Source of the DNA: Clostridiales bacterium
Lineage (GTDB): Bacteria > Bacillota > Clostridia > Peptostreptococcales > Acidaminobacteraceae
DNA length: 64,000 nt
Direction of reading: 5' to 3'
NCBI GenBank assembly: GCA_016342415.1
Contig: JAEIOD010000004.1
Span: 124,001-188,000, forward strand
Of the stretch, positions 37,335 through 45,541 are shown in pieces. Both the position numbers and the translations under genes were made by a program. The notes beneath the pieces were generated by a model. That model was given only the letters and a program-made list of their open reading frames with translations, was not told the origin of the DNA and made no database searches. Each line of letters begins with the position of its first letter. Positions within the stretch are counted from its first letter, which is position 1.

Positions 37335-38207
37335 ATGATGAACAGTCACACAGCTAAACTACTATCACAAGAATTGATTAGCAAGTATAAAAACAAAGTA
37401 CTGATTATAAAGTACGGTGGCAGTATCATGGAAAATCCATCAGCCATCTCTTCATTTGTAGAGGACCTGGCATTTCTAAGGCTTTATGGTATAAAACCTG
37501 TTATCGTACATGGAGGCGGCAAAGAAATAAGCAAACGTCTTCAACGGTTAAATATAGATAGTCAGTTCTTAAACGGTTATCGAGTCACTTCAGAAGAAGC
37601 CATAGAAGAAATTGAAATGGTTTTAAAAGGTAAAGTCAATAATCAGCTGCTAACAGCACTTTCAAAACAGAAAATAGATGCAGTGGGACTCAGCGGAAAA
37701 GATATGCGTTTAATCGAAGTCACTAAAAAATGCTCCCATGATAGTAAGAATGATTACGGATTTGTAGGTGACATAAAAAAGATCAATAACAACATCTTGA
37801 CTCTTTTGATAAATAACAATACGGTTCCTGTCATCGCCCCAATAGGATATTGTGACCAGTTTAGCACATACAATATCAACGCAGATGACGTTGCAAGTGC
37901 CATTTCAGCTTCATTGAAAGCAGAAGCTCTGGTCCTACTGACAGACGTTGATGGACTCTTCCTAAATTTCAATGAACCGAATTCTCTAATCAACACATGT
38001 GATTTGTCATATTTAGAGACTTTGATCAAGAAGCAGATATTAAAAGGAGCCATACTGCCTAAAGCATTAAGTTGTATTAACGCTTTAAAAGACGGTGTAA
38101 AAAGCTGTCATGTTATAAATGGATCTACCAAACATTCCATTTTATTAAAACTGTTTTCTAAGGAAAACTTCGGAACATCTATTACAAAGGAGGCAACAAA
38201 TGAATAA
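37335..38207 (+). CDS. argB: acetylglutamate kinase
   Basis: Second enzyme of arginine biosynthesis; phosphorylates N-acetylglutamate with ATP. 290 aa of the amino-acid kinase fold: KYGGSIMENP at the nucleotide end, VHGGGKEISKRL for the acetylglutamate pocket, NINADDVASAISASLKAEALVLLTDVDG near the ATP site. It may lack the N-terminal extension typical of arginine-inhibited kinases. ATG at 37335 follows GGAGG by eight bases. It overlaps argD by eight bases (ATGAATAA), so argBD are coupled. No T-box lies before it, unlike argCJ. Confidence 0.95.
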   Translation: MMNSHTAKLLSQELISKYKNKVLIIKYGGSIMENPSAISSFVEDLAFLRLYGIKPVIVHGGGKEISKRLQRLNIDSQFLNGYRVTSEEAIEEIEMVLKGKVNNQLLTALSKQKIDAVGLSGKDMRLIEVTKKCSHDSKNDYGFVGDIKKINNNILTLLINNNTVPVIAPIGYCDQFSTYNINADDVASAISASLKAEALVLLTDVDGLFLNFNEPNSLINTCDLSYLETLIKKQILKGAILPKALSCINALKDGVKSCHVINGSTKHSILLKLFSKENFGTSITKEATNE

Positions 38208-39387
38208 CCCCTATAATTTTGACACACATTTAAATACGTATAATAAGAAACCTACAATTTTTACAAAAGGCAAAGGCTCATGGTTATTTGACGAAAAAGG
38301 AAATGGTTATTTGGATTTTGTCTCAGGTATTGCTGTTAACAGTCTTGGACATTGTCCAGACGTTATCGTAGATGCGATTAAAGATCAAGCGGAGCAACTG
38401 CTCCATATTTCTAATCTCTACTGGAACAAGCCGCAATTAGAACTGTCACAGCTCCTAATTCAACAGTCTAAACACAATAAAGTCTTTTTCTGTAACAGTG
38501 GCACTGAGGCTGTTGAAGCGGCTCTAAAACTGAGTCGTAAATACGGTAAAAGTATCTCTCCAGAGAAAACTGAGATTGTCTATTTCAAGAACTCTTTTCA
38601 CGGCCGATCGATAGGCGCCTTGTCAGTTACCGGTAATGATAGATATCAGGAAGTGGCCTCACCACTCATGCCAAATACAACTATTGCATCAGTAGATGAT
38701 CATGAACAGATAAAACAATCTATAACCGATAAAACATGTGCAGTTATAATTGAACCCATCCAAGGCGAAGGTGGTATTCTTACCATATCCAACGCTACTT
38801 TAAAACTCATTCAATCTTGTTGTAAAAAACAGAACGCCCTTCTTATTTTTGACGAAATACAATGTGGCATCGGTAGAACAGGTACTTTTTTTGCATTTGA
38901 GACAACTGAGGTAACACCTGATATCATCTGTTTGGCAAAAGGTCTCGGTGGCGGTGTACCTATAGGTGCAGTCATTGCCAATGAAATGGCTTCTGTCTTT
39001 GTTCCCGGTGACCATGGCAGTACTTTTGGTGGAAATCCTTTAGTCTGCGCAGTTGCAAGTAAAGTCACTGAAATCATCAGTGAGCCCTTATTTCTAAATG
39101 AGGTTATCAAAAAAGGACATTCTATTACAGAGAAACTCAATATCTTAAAAGAAAAACATCCTATTCTTGGTACAATTAAAGGTAGAGGTCTACTAATAGG
39201 CATAGAAATCAATCATGATGCAATGAGTAAAATTGTTGACGGTATGTACAAAGAAAAAGTGTTGCTCGTTACAGCGGGGACAAACACCATTAGAGTATTA
39301 CCCCCACTCAATGTAAACGATGAGGATATTAAAACGTTTATTACAAAATTAGAAATTGTTTTATCCAATCTAGACCTTAAAAACTAA
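38200..39387 (+). CDS. argD: acetylornithine aminotransferase
   Basis: PLP enzyme (395 aa) making N-acetylornithine from the semialdehyde and glutamate. Class III aminotransferase signatures: FVSGIAVNSLGHCPD, CNSGTEAVEAALKLSRKYG, IFDEIQCGIGRTGTFFAFE, and the Schiff-base lysine in LAKGLGGGVPIGAV (near residue 248). It ends the argBD operon; a short hairpin at 39452-39474 follows. With argC, argJ and argB it completes glutamate to ornithine; argF, argG, argH and carAB are not in this window. Confidence 0.95.
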   Translation: MNNPYNFDTHLNTYNKKPTIFTKGKGSWLFDEKGNGYLDFVSGIAVNSLGHCPDVIVDAIKDQAEQLLHISNLYWNKPQLELSQLLIQQSKHNKVFFCNSGTEAVEAALKLSRKYGKSISPEKTEIVYFKNSFHGRSIGALSVTGNDRYQEVASPLMPNTTIASVDDHEQIKQSITDKTCAVIIEPIQGEGGILTISNATLKLIQSCCKKQNALLIFDEIQCGIGRTGTFFAFETTEVTPDIICLAKGLGGGVPIGAVIANEMASVFVPGDHGSTFGGNPLVCAVASKVTEIISEPLFLNEVIKKGHSITEKLNILKEKHPILGTIKGRGLLIGIEINHDAMSKIVDGMYKEKVLLVTAGTNTIRVLPPLNVNDEDIKTFITKLEIVLSNLDLKN

Positions 39388-39451
39388 AGATGAAAACGAT
39401 GAACAAACATGTACAAAATACAATACAAAGGATATCTGACTCTAAAAACAT

Positions 39452-39474
39452 GTGATGTCTCAATCATCACTTTT
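39452..39474 (+). terminator. weak terminator of argBD
   Basis: GTGATG and CATCAC with a seven-base loop, then TTTT. Confidence 0.5.
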
Positions 39475-39477
39475 CCA

Positions 39478-39506
39478 TTGACATCTACATTCAATTAAGA
39501 TAAACT
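39478..39506 (+). promoter_or_regulatory. sigma-A promoter of MATE gene leader
   Basis: TTGACA (39478-39483), 17 bases, TAAACT (39501-39506). Predicted start near 39513, leaving a ~145-base leader. Confidence 0.8.
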
Positions 39507-39512
39507 AATCCA

Positions 39513-39620
39513 TGTTACAAATAAATAGGGCTGATTCCCAAAATTCTCTTAGTTGAGAGTTACTCTATCCAAGTGTTTTATAATCCACTTCAAAAAAACT
39601 GAAGTGGATTTTTTTGCGTT
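39513..39620 (+). promoter_or_regulatory. attenuator leader, candidate guanidine-IV (mepA) riboswitch
   Basis: The leader starts with a compact structured region (AATAGGGCTGATTCCC, then CTCTTAGTTGAGAG, then TTACTCTATCC) and ends in a terminator, AATCCACTTC / GAAGTGGATT with seven T (39581-39615). AAGTG at about 39571 can pair with CACTT inside the terminator stem, giving a mutually exclusive antiterminator. A small aptamer-terminator unit before a MATE exporter in Clostridia is the known setting of the mepA motif, the fourth guanidine riboswitch. I identify it by context and layout, from memory, not by a covariance search. Confidence 0.6.
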
Positions 39621-39657
39621 CAAAATAGGCAATCAACATAAGAAAGGACATTATTAT

Positions 39658-41058
39658 ATGATAAAAAACAGAAATAAAAACTCAAACTTTTACAAAATGT
39701 TATTTGCAATTACTATACCCATTATACTTCAAAGTTTAATTACATCATCACTCAATATGTTGGATACTATGATGATCGGAAAAGTAGGTGAAATTGAGCT
39801 CGCTTCAGTAGGCATCGCCAATCAATATTATTTTCTTTTCACACTTCTCATTCTAGGCGTTTCTGGTGGCGGTGGTGTATTAGCTGCACAGTTATGGGGA
39901 AAAAAAGACCTTGTAAACATCAAAAAAACATTAAGTAAATCACTCACGATCGGTCTTTTCATTTCTTTGGTTATTATAACCTTCGGACTATTGATACCAG
40001 AAAAAATAATGAGCATCTTCAGTACCGATTCTTCAGTTATTTATGTCGGTTCCAGTTATCTTAGAATTACGGTAATCAGCTACTTCTTTACAGCAATTTC
40101 ATTTACCTATGCCTCTTTTTTAAGAAGTATCGGCAATGCAAAACTACCCATGTTTGCCAGTCTATTGGGTCTAATCGTAAACGGACTTCTTAACTACATT
40201 CTGATTTTTGGATACTTGGGTATGCCAAGGCTCGGTACTGTAGGGGCTGCAACTGCTACTCTTATCGCTAGAATATGTGAATGTTTAATTATTTTGGGAT
40301 TTGTCTATTTAAAAGATAAAGTTCTAAATATAAACTTATCAGATTTTATACAATTTCCAAAACAACTTTCCAAAACCCTTCTCTCTGTCACTCTGCCTAT
40401 CGTTTTAAATGAAGCGTGTTGGGGATTAGGAAATGTCACCTATATCGCAATATATGCAAGAATAAGTACAGCAGCTGCTGCTTCAATGCAAATATGCTCA
40501 ACTATTATGAATTTATTCATGATTTTTGCTTTTGGACTTTCTTATGCTTCAGTAGTTGTCATAGGAAATGAAATTGGTGCCGGAAACGAAACTTTGGCTA
40601 AGGAACACAGTAAAAAAATAGCAAAATTATCTGTAATAGTCGCTTTAATCATGAGTGTTATACTACTGAGCTCAGCCAAACCTATCGTATCATTTTTTAA
40701 TGTATCAGATGCGGTAAAAACAAGTTCCATTTACATTCTATGTATCTATTCATTTGTCATGGTCATTAAAATGTTTAATATGGTGATGATTGTAGGTATT
40801 TTTAGAGGTGGTGGCGATGCCACTTATTGGTCCGTCCTTCAAGGCATAACACTTTGGTGTGTAGGTATTCCACTTGCATATTTTGCAGCGTTTGAATCAA
40901 GGTTACCAGTCCATTATGTGGTTGCTTTTACAGCAGTTGAAGAACTTATAAAATTATTATTTGTTCTTAGTAGATTCCATTCGTTCAAATGGATCAGAAA
41001 TATCGTAAAAGATACACCAACTCAAATAGAGACAACTCTTATTAAGAAAACTGCTTAA
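39658..41058 (+). CDS. MATE-family efflux transporter
   Basis: 466-residue integral membrane antiporter with about twelve helices. Family motifs: PIILQSLITSSLNMLDTMMIGKVGEIELASVGIANQ near the N-terminus (within it MIGKVG and ASVGIANQ), and the repeated motif in the second half. It would export a cation or drug against Na+ or H+. ATG at 39658 follows AAAGGA by nine bases; a longer frame from 39553 runs through the leader terminator and is false. If the leader is a guanidine-IV riboswitch, the natural substrate would be guanidinium or a relative. Confidence 0.92.
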   Translation: MIKNRNKNSNFYKMLFAITIPIILQSLITSSLNMLDTMMIGKVGEIELASVGIANQYYFLFTLLILGVSGGGGVLAAQLWGKKDLVNIKKTLSKSLTIGLFISLVIITFGLLIPEKIMSIFSTDSSVIYVGSSYLRITVISYFFTAISFTYASFLRSIGNAKLPMFASLLGLIVNGLLNYILIFGYLGMPRLGTVGAATATLIARICECLIILGFVYLKDKVLNINLSDFIQFPKQLSKTLLSVTLPIVLNEACWGLGNVTYIAIYARISTAAAASMQICSTIMNLFMIFAFGLSYASVVVIGNEIGAGNETLAKEHSKKIAKLSVIVALIMSVILLSSAKPIVSFFNVSDAVKTSSIYILCIYSFVMVIKMFNMVMIVGIFRGGGDATYWSVLQGITLWCVGIPLAYFAAFESRLPVHYVVAFTAVEELIKLLFVLSRFHSFKWIRNIVKDTPTQIETTLIKKTA

Positions 41059-41083
41059 TTTTTATTATAAATGACGAAGTAAA

Positions 41084-41131
41084 AATCGGTACCAGTTTTG
41101 ATATACATTCATATCAAAACTGGTACCGATT
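41084..41131. terminator. perfect 21-bp inverted repeat, terminator
   Basis: Two exact 21-base arms (41084-41104 and 41111-41131) around a six-base loop, beginning AATCGGTACCAG. TTTTT follows on the minus strand; the plus side is less T-rich. It lies between convergent genes and should end both transcripts. Confidence 0.75.
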
Positions 41132-41264
41132 ATTCGTACTATAAATATACCGATTAAAACTTTTAAATATCTCAAGCCGTATCAACCCACTAGTCAAGTA
41201 TTTATTTAACTAGGGTGTCAATTTTCATTATAATATTTGATTGTTCCTGCAGTAATGTTATATT

Positions 41265-41708
41265 TTAATCATCCGAAAGATACCATTTTCTATCCCAAGT
41301 CGGAGGATAACCCAGGTCATGATAAATCAAATATCGAATAAGCTGTCCTTGATGCATATACTCATGATTGATCATGTCAAGCAAGATTTCTTCTTGATCA
41401 ATGTTCAGTTCACATGTCATTAAAACTTTTAACAACTTCTGATGTGAATCCTTCATGTATTTGGTCATTTTGGGGTAATCATACAACTCCTCAAAAGGTA
41501 TTGAGACTTTCCAAGCAAAGGTTTGATTTTTTGAAAAACATTCAATCATACTGACTCGTCCAGCTATAACACATCTTAAATGTTGAGCAATTGTATTGGA
41601 TGATTCTTTAACCATTTGACTGTATAGATTTTCAGGTATGAGAAAATCCATGAAATCATCATATTGTTTCATTATCTCCTCAACTTTTTTTGCCAATAAT
41701 TTGTTCAT
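41265..41708 (-). CDS. DinB-like four-helix protein
   Basis: 147-residue soluble protein resembling the DinB/YfiT superfamily: four helices with a metal site whose histidines are normally spread over helices 2 to 4. Here the motifs are AQHLRCVIAG near residue 45 and INHEYMHQGQLIRYL near residue 120. Members act as thiol-dependent transferases, damage-induced proteins or have unknown roles. ATG at 41708 follows GAGGG by five bases; an ATG at 41720 is less well placed. Single gene. Confidence 0.75.
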   Translation of the reverse strand: MNKLLAKKVEEIMKQYDDFMDFLIPENLYSQMVKESSNTIAQHLRCVIAGRVSMIECFSKNQTFAWKVSIPFEELYDYPKMTKYMKDSHQKLLKVLMTCELNIDQEEILLDMINHEYMHQGQLIRYLIYHDLGYPPTWDRKWYLSDD

Positions 41709-41963
41709 ATACACCCTCATTTCATTGGTAATTCTGATGTCCAAATGTAACTACTTGGAACATATTAATCATCACCGAATAATCCGATGAACAGTTTGAC
41801 CACTGATTAAGTCCAATAAATACTTAATCGTATTAAAATAAGTTTCTGCTTTATTGATACCCTAATTTTTTCTTTTAATCACAATTTATTCCCAATCATT
41901 CACGTGATTGACCAATTTTCAATACCAAAACACATAAATGCTGCTTATGAGTCTTCATGAAAA

Positions 41964-41989
41964 AACGAGATATCAAATGATATCCCGTT
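41964..41989 (-). terminator. terminator of rsmH
   Basis: AACGGGATATC-ATTT-GATATCTCGTT hairpin with six T on the minus strand. Confidence 0.85.
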
Positions 41990-41994
41990 ATGGT

Positions 41995-43062
41995 TTATGC
42001 TTTTATTGCCCAACGCATTTTAGTAGATTTTGCACGACTGTTATTAAAACACTCTTCTTTTGAGGGTCTAATAATCTCTGGAGCAATTTCTTTATAAACC
42101 CCTTCACGTAGTAAACGTTTAAACGATTTTTTTACCAAACGATCCTCCCCTGAATGGAAAGATAGAATTGCTACACGCCCACCTGGGGCAAGAGCATCTG
42201 GTAGTTTCTCCAAAAACTCATATAAAACTTCAAATTCGTCATTCACATCAATTCTTAAAGCTTGGAAAGATCGTTGACAAGATTTTTTTACCTGATCAGT
42301 TCTTTCTTTTGACGGAATAAATTGAAGTGCTTTTTCGATTATTTCACGAAGCTGAGAAGTTGTTTCAATTTTTCTTCCCTTTTTAATTTCAGAAATAACA
42401 GCTTGAGCAATTTCTTTAGCATGAGGTTCATCTGCATTTTCAATCAACATACCTTCTAATTCAGCTTTTGAGATCTTCTTTAATCTTTCTGCAGCAGATA
42501 CCCCTTTCTTGGGATTCAATCTTAAATCCAACGGTCCCTCAGTTTTATAAGAGAAACCTCTATCAGGATTATCAATTTGCATTGACGATACTCCTAAATC
42601 AGCCAAAACAAAGTCGAGTGGTCCTGATTCGGGAATAACTTGATCTATATTGGCAAAATTTAATTGTTTAATCGTCACTATTTCTGGACCAAAACCCTTT
42701 TTTGCCAGACGTTCTCTTGTACGCGGCAGTTCGATTGGATCGATATCAAGAGCATATAAGTGTCCTTTTGATTCAAGACATTTAAGCATCTCAGATGAAT
42801 GACCACCGTAACCTAAAGTTGCATCTAAACCGACTTGTCCAGGTTTTATTTGTAAGAAATCCAATATTTCGTTTACACATATCGAGATATGCATACCAGC
42901 AGGAGTGCTACCCTTTTGAATAACCCTTGCCACAGTATCAGCATACTTTTCAGGTTGATGTTCCTTGTATTTGTCTTTGTAAGACTTCGGATGAGTGCCA
43001 CTATAACGAACACGTCTTTTGTGTACTTTTTCTTGTTTTGCTTCTTGGTCTTGATTCTCCAT
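41995..43062 (-). CDS. rsmH: 16S rRNA m4C1402 methyltransferase
   Basis: S-adenosylmethionine-dependent methyltransferase (RsmH/MraW), 355 aa, acting on N4 of C1402 in the ribosomal decoding centre. Family motifs: LDATLGYGGHSSEML (SAM loop), ADLGVSSMQIDNPDRGFSY, ALRIDVNDEFEVLYEFL, ILSFHSGEDRLVKKSFK. An additional ~45 residues at the N-terminus are basic and unlike the usual start, which begins near HISICVNEILDFLQ. It stands alone, not in the usual division (dcw) cluster with ftsL and pbp genes, so it may be a second copy. ATG follows GAGG by six bases. Confidence 0.93.
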   Translation of the reverse strand: MENQDQEAKQEKVHKRRVRYSGTHPKSYKDKYKEHQPEKYADTVARVIQKGSTPAGMHISICVNEILDFLQIKPGQVGLDATLGYGGHSSEMLKCLESKGHLYALDIDPIELPRTRERLAKKGFGPEIVTIKQLNFANIDQVIPESGPLDFVLADLGVSSMQIDNPDRGFSYKTEGPLDLRLNPKKGVSAAERLKKISKAELEGMLIENADEPHAKEIAQAVISEIKKGRKIETTSQLREIIEKALQFIPSKERTDQVKKSCQRSFQALRIDVNDEFEVLYEFLEKLPDALAPGGRVAILSFHSGEDRLVKKSFKRLLREGVYKEIAPEIIRPSKEECFNNSRAKSTKMRWAIKA

Positions 43063-43355
43063 CGATTACCTCACTCATTTTATATGAATTGAATATGAAC
43101 GTAATGTTGTTTGACTAACAAAACTCCTTCATTACTTCTTAGACTTAATTTATTTTAGTACTTATACAAATCATATAATAGCAAATCCAATTGATTAATG
43201 CAAACTTACAAGCATTATTACCAGCTGTACCTATCTTTCTCTAGACTCTAATCGGTCAGAATAATACGATTATCTCATATCACTATCACTTTTTTCAAGT
43301 CAACAGCTTTGTTTAATGTGTTTAGAAACTCTTCTAATGGTACTTTGTGAATTCA

Positions 43356-43679
43356 TCAAGCATGCTCTACATTAACACTCTTGCTATTAACTAGCCAATT
43401 GAGTATTTCTCCACACGTTTGATGCCTAATTTGTCTATCAACATTAACGTATTTGTAACCACTTATATCATTATGTACTTTTAATGTGTTCAGACGGTTC
43501 TTATGATTGTTTTGATTGACTTCAATAGTCTCTGTAGCTTCTTCTTTAAAAACCTCTTTTAAAGTGTAAATAAAAAAGTCTTCAAAAAAGAATACAATCA
43601 ATAACAACACGATCATAAATCCAAGAATCAGTGAAAGTACAACCATAAACAGTTTTTTCTTAATTGATAAATCTCTCAT
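43356..43679 (-). pseudogene. truncated sensor histidine kinase, N-terminal part
   Basis: 107 codons: cytoplasmic start MRDLSIKKKLFMVV, one membrane helix (~10-35) and ~70 residues of what would be the extracytoplasmic domain, then a stop. There is no second helix, HAMP, HisKA or ATPase domain. It follows the wreck of an OmpR-type regulator by 20 bases on the same strand, the normal order for a two-component pair, so it is best read as the surviving front of a deleted kinase gene. Beyond the stop the minus strand has a further protein-like stretch (VPLEEFLNTLNKAVDLKK) in another frame. Confidence 0.65.
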
Positions 43680-43699
43680 TTAAGGCTCCTATAGAAGCT

Positions 43700-44230
43700 T
43701 CACTTACCTCTTACCGTTTTGATACACTCACAATTAACTCCGATTTTAGATTTCAAACTTTTAATGTGCGTATCTAACGCTCTCGAATTTCCCTCATAAT
43801 TGAATCCCCATACCTTATTTAGCAGTGTGTCTCTTAATATGACTTGATCTTGAATCATAACAAGTACTTTGAACAAGGCAAACTCCTTCTGCGTGAGTAT
43901 AAAACTCACCTTATTGATTAGAACCTCACTGTTTTGATCCTTGAATATTTGACCATCCACTTTTAGAATTTCTGCTTCTTGAGTATGTTTAAGTCTTAAA
44001 AGTGCAGTGACGCGAGCCGTGAAATTTTCATTGTTAAATGGTTTTCGATATAAGCTTCCTTCCCTACTTCAAGACCTTCCACTTCATTTTCAACATAGGT
44101 ACTTTGGAAATATCCCTAAAAGCATACAAGTCTCAATACCATGAAACAATAAAAGTTTCTCCTGATTTTAGAGATTACAAAAGAGAACATTACAGAGCAT
44201 GCTTTAGTTTTTATACCATAAAAAACATCA
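43700..44230 (-). pseudogene. decayed OmpR-type response regulator
   Basis: The intact part (43700-43960) encodes an OmpR/PhoB winged helix: FILTQKEFALFKVLV, RDTLLNKVWGFNYEGNSRALDTHIKSLKSKIG, VRGK. Extending the frame upstream gives PFNNENFTARVTALLRLKHTQ, the usual link from receiver to effector. Before it the receiver survives in another frame (EVEGLEVGKEAYIE), out of register because one A of GAAAAACC is missing near 44035, and still earlier FRDISKVP is joined to this by a deletion of roughly ten residues. In-frame stops follow. The receiver cannot be made, so the gene is dead. Confidence 0.75.
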
Positions 44231-44575
44231 AAGAAATATCCAATTATCGACAGATGTAAAGAGAATTAAACTTGAGTAATATTTTTTACATTTTTTCTGT
44301 GTGTGCTGGTAATATTGTATTAACAAGTGTCGAAGGATTAGTTGAAGGTCATGAAATTTCCTTGTAAAGGATCAACCAAAGAGTCTATTGATAAGCAGCC
44401 GGTATTGGTAAAAACGATAAAGTTGTTGTAGATAGCTGTTTTGTAACGTAAATACAGGCGGTTGTAAAACTAGGACTGGACATGTAAGTGCTCCTATAAA
44501 AAAGGCTTGCAGATAAATTGACTTCTGCAAACCGTTTTTTTATATGCCCTGTTTACAACTTTACAGTATTGATGT
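44231..44575 (+). other. region with possible gene remnant and terminator
   Basis: The plus strand has broken protein-like segments: AGNIVLTSVEGLVEGHEISL, DKVVVDSCFVT, and NTGGCKTRTGHVSAPIKKACR, the last ending in TAA just before a strong terminator (44497-44546). Stops and shifts separate them. It looks like the decayed 3' end of a plus-strand gene of unknown type. Confidence 0.4.
44500..44541 (+). terminator. terminator after gene remnant
   Basis: GGCTTGCAGA and TCTGCAAACC hairpin followed by GTTTTTTTAT on the plus strand. No intact plus-strand gene precedes it. Confidence 0.7.
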
Positions 44576-45220
44576 TTATTTATCAATTTCTTTCATAGCT
44601 TCAATTTGTCTATCATGAAAATTCCCGAAAATCACCAATGCCGAAACCGCCCCAATAATAGCAAGTATCATATCCCATTGAGTGTCCCAAAGTACACCTT
44701 GAGAAGATAAAATGTAGCTAGATGGTTTACCCGTAATCATAGCGGCAAAAAACTCAGATAATTCCCAGGTAGCACTTATGCTTAAGACAAATCCAATGAT
44801 GATGAGATAGAAAAACTTACTTCTTTTCATATACCCTCTACGCAACATGAATTCCTTGACCATGAACATAGGAGCGAAACCTTGCATGAAATGACCAATC
44901 CTATCATAATAATTCCTATTTAGATCGAAAATTTCTTTCAAATTTAGAAATAATGGATTTCCAGCATACCTGTATTTTGCTCCACTTGCCAACACAACAA
45001 TATGTAAAAAAATTATGATATAGGTAAAAGTAGTGAATTGAAATTTCTTATATGTTAAAGAAAGACACAACAATAATATTACAGAAGGTAAAGTTAACAT
45101 AAACCAAGCAAAATAATCTATCGCATTGACAGATGACCATACTATCATCAGCACACTCAATAGTAATAACACTTTATGTTTAGTTTTTTTATTACTTCCA
45201 TCAATTCCAATACCGTCCAT
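44576..45220 (-). CDS. YjdF/DUF2238 membrane protein
   Basis: 214-residue integral membrane protein with about six helices. The motif NRNYYDRIGHFMQGFAPMFMVKEFMLR, followed by ATWELSEFFAAMITG and GVLWDTQWDMILAIIGA, is that of the DUF2238 (YjdF) family, whose conserved His and Asp residues suggest metal or lipid interaction. No function is proven. ATG at 45220 follows GGAG by five bases; an earlier in-frame start lacks a site. Single gene. Confidence 0.85.
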   Translation of the reverse strand: MDGIGIDGSNKKTKHKVLLLLSVLMIVWSSVNAIDYFAWFMLTLPSVILLLCLSLTYKKFQFTTFTYIIIFLHIVVLASGAKYRYAGNPLFLNLKEIFDLNRNYYDRIGHFMQGFAPMFMVKEFMLRRGYMKRSKFFYLIIIGFVLSISATWELSEFFAAMITGKPSSYILSSQGVLWDTQWDMILAIIGAVSALVIFGNFHDRQIEAMKEIDK

Positions 45221-45541
45221 ACGCTCTCCTTTAACTACAATCACTCATAAGACATTCTCATACTGCGAAACAATCCATATCACTAAATCATCATGCCAAC
45301 AAGGGACTATAGTAACTTTTACTTGTCTTATACCCAATTATTTCATCTCCAATTTTTTGTTATTATTCCAAAGAAAAAACACATAATATAAAGTTTTAAA
45401 AGATGTATAAATTAAACTCACATACGGATAATAAACCACCATCTCATTAAGAGATCCAACAAATAAATAAAAGTATCTAATTAAATAAAGGATATAATAA
45501 AAGATGGACTCAAAATGAATCCACCTTTTATTATATATAGT
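45221..45541. other. intergenic region
   Basis: About 320 bases. It holds the terminator of the M28 gene at its right end; nothing else is clear. Confidence 0.5.
45499..45530 (-). terminator. terminator of M28 peptidase gene
   Basis: AAGGTGGATTC and GAGTCCATCTT (minus strand) form a hairpin followed by TTATTATATCC. Confidence 0.65.

Noticed and set aside
39513-39580. Leader as guanidine-I, TPP, purine or PreQ1 riboswitch
   Set aside because: The conserved core sequences of those classes as I know them are not present.
39553-39657. N-terminal extension of the MATE protein
   Set aside because: The extended frame would translate the leader's terminator. The ATG at 39658 has the binding site and gives the normal length.
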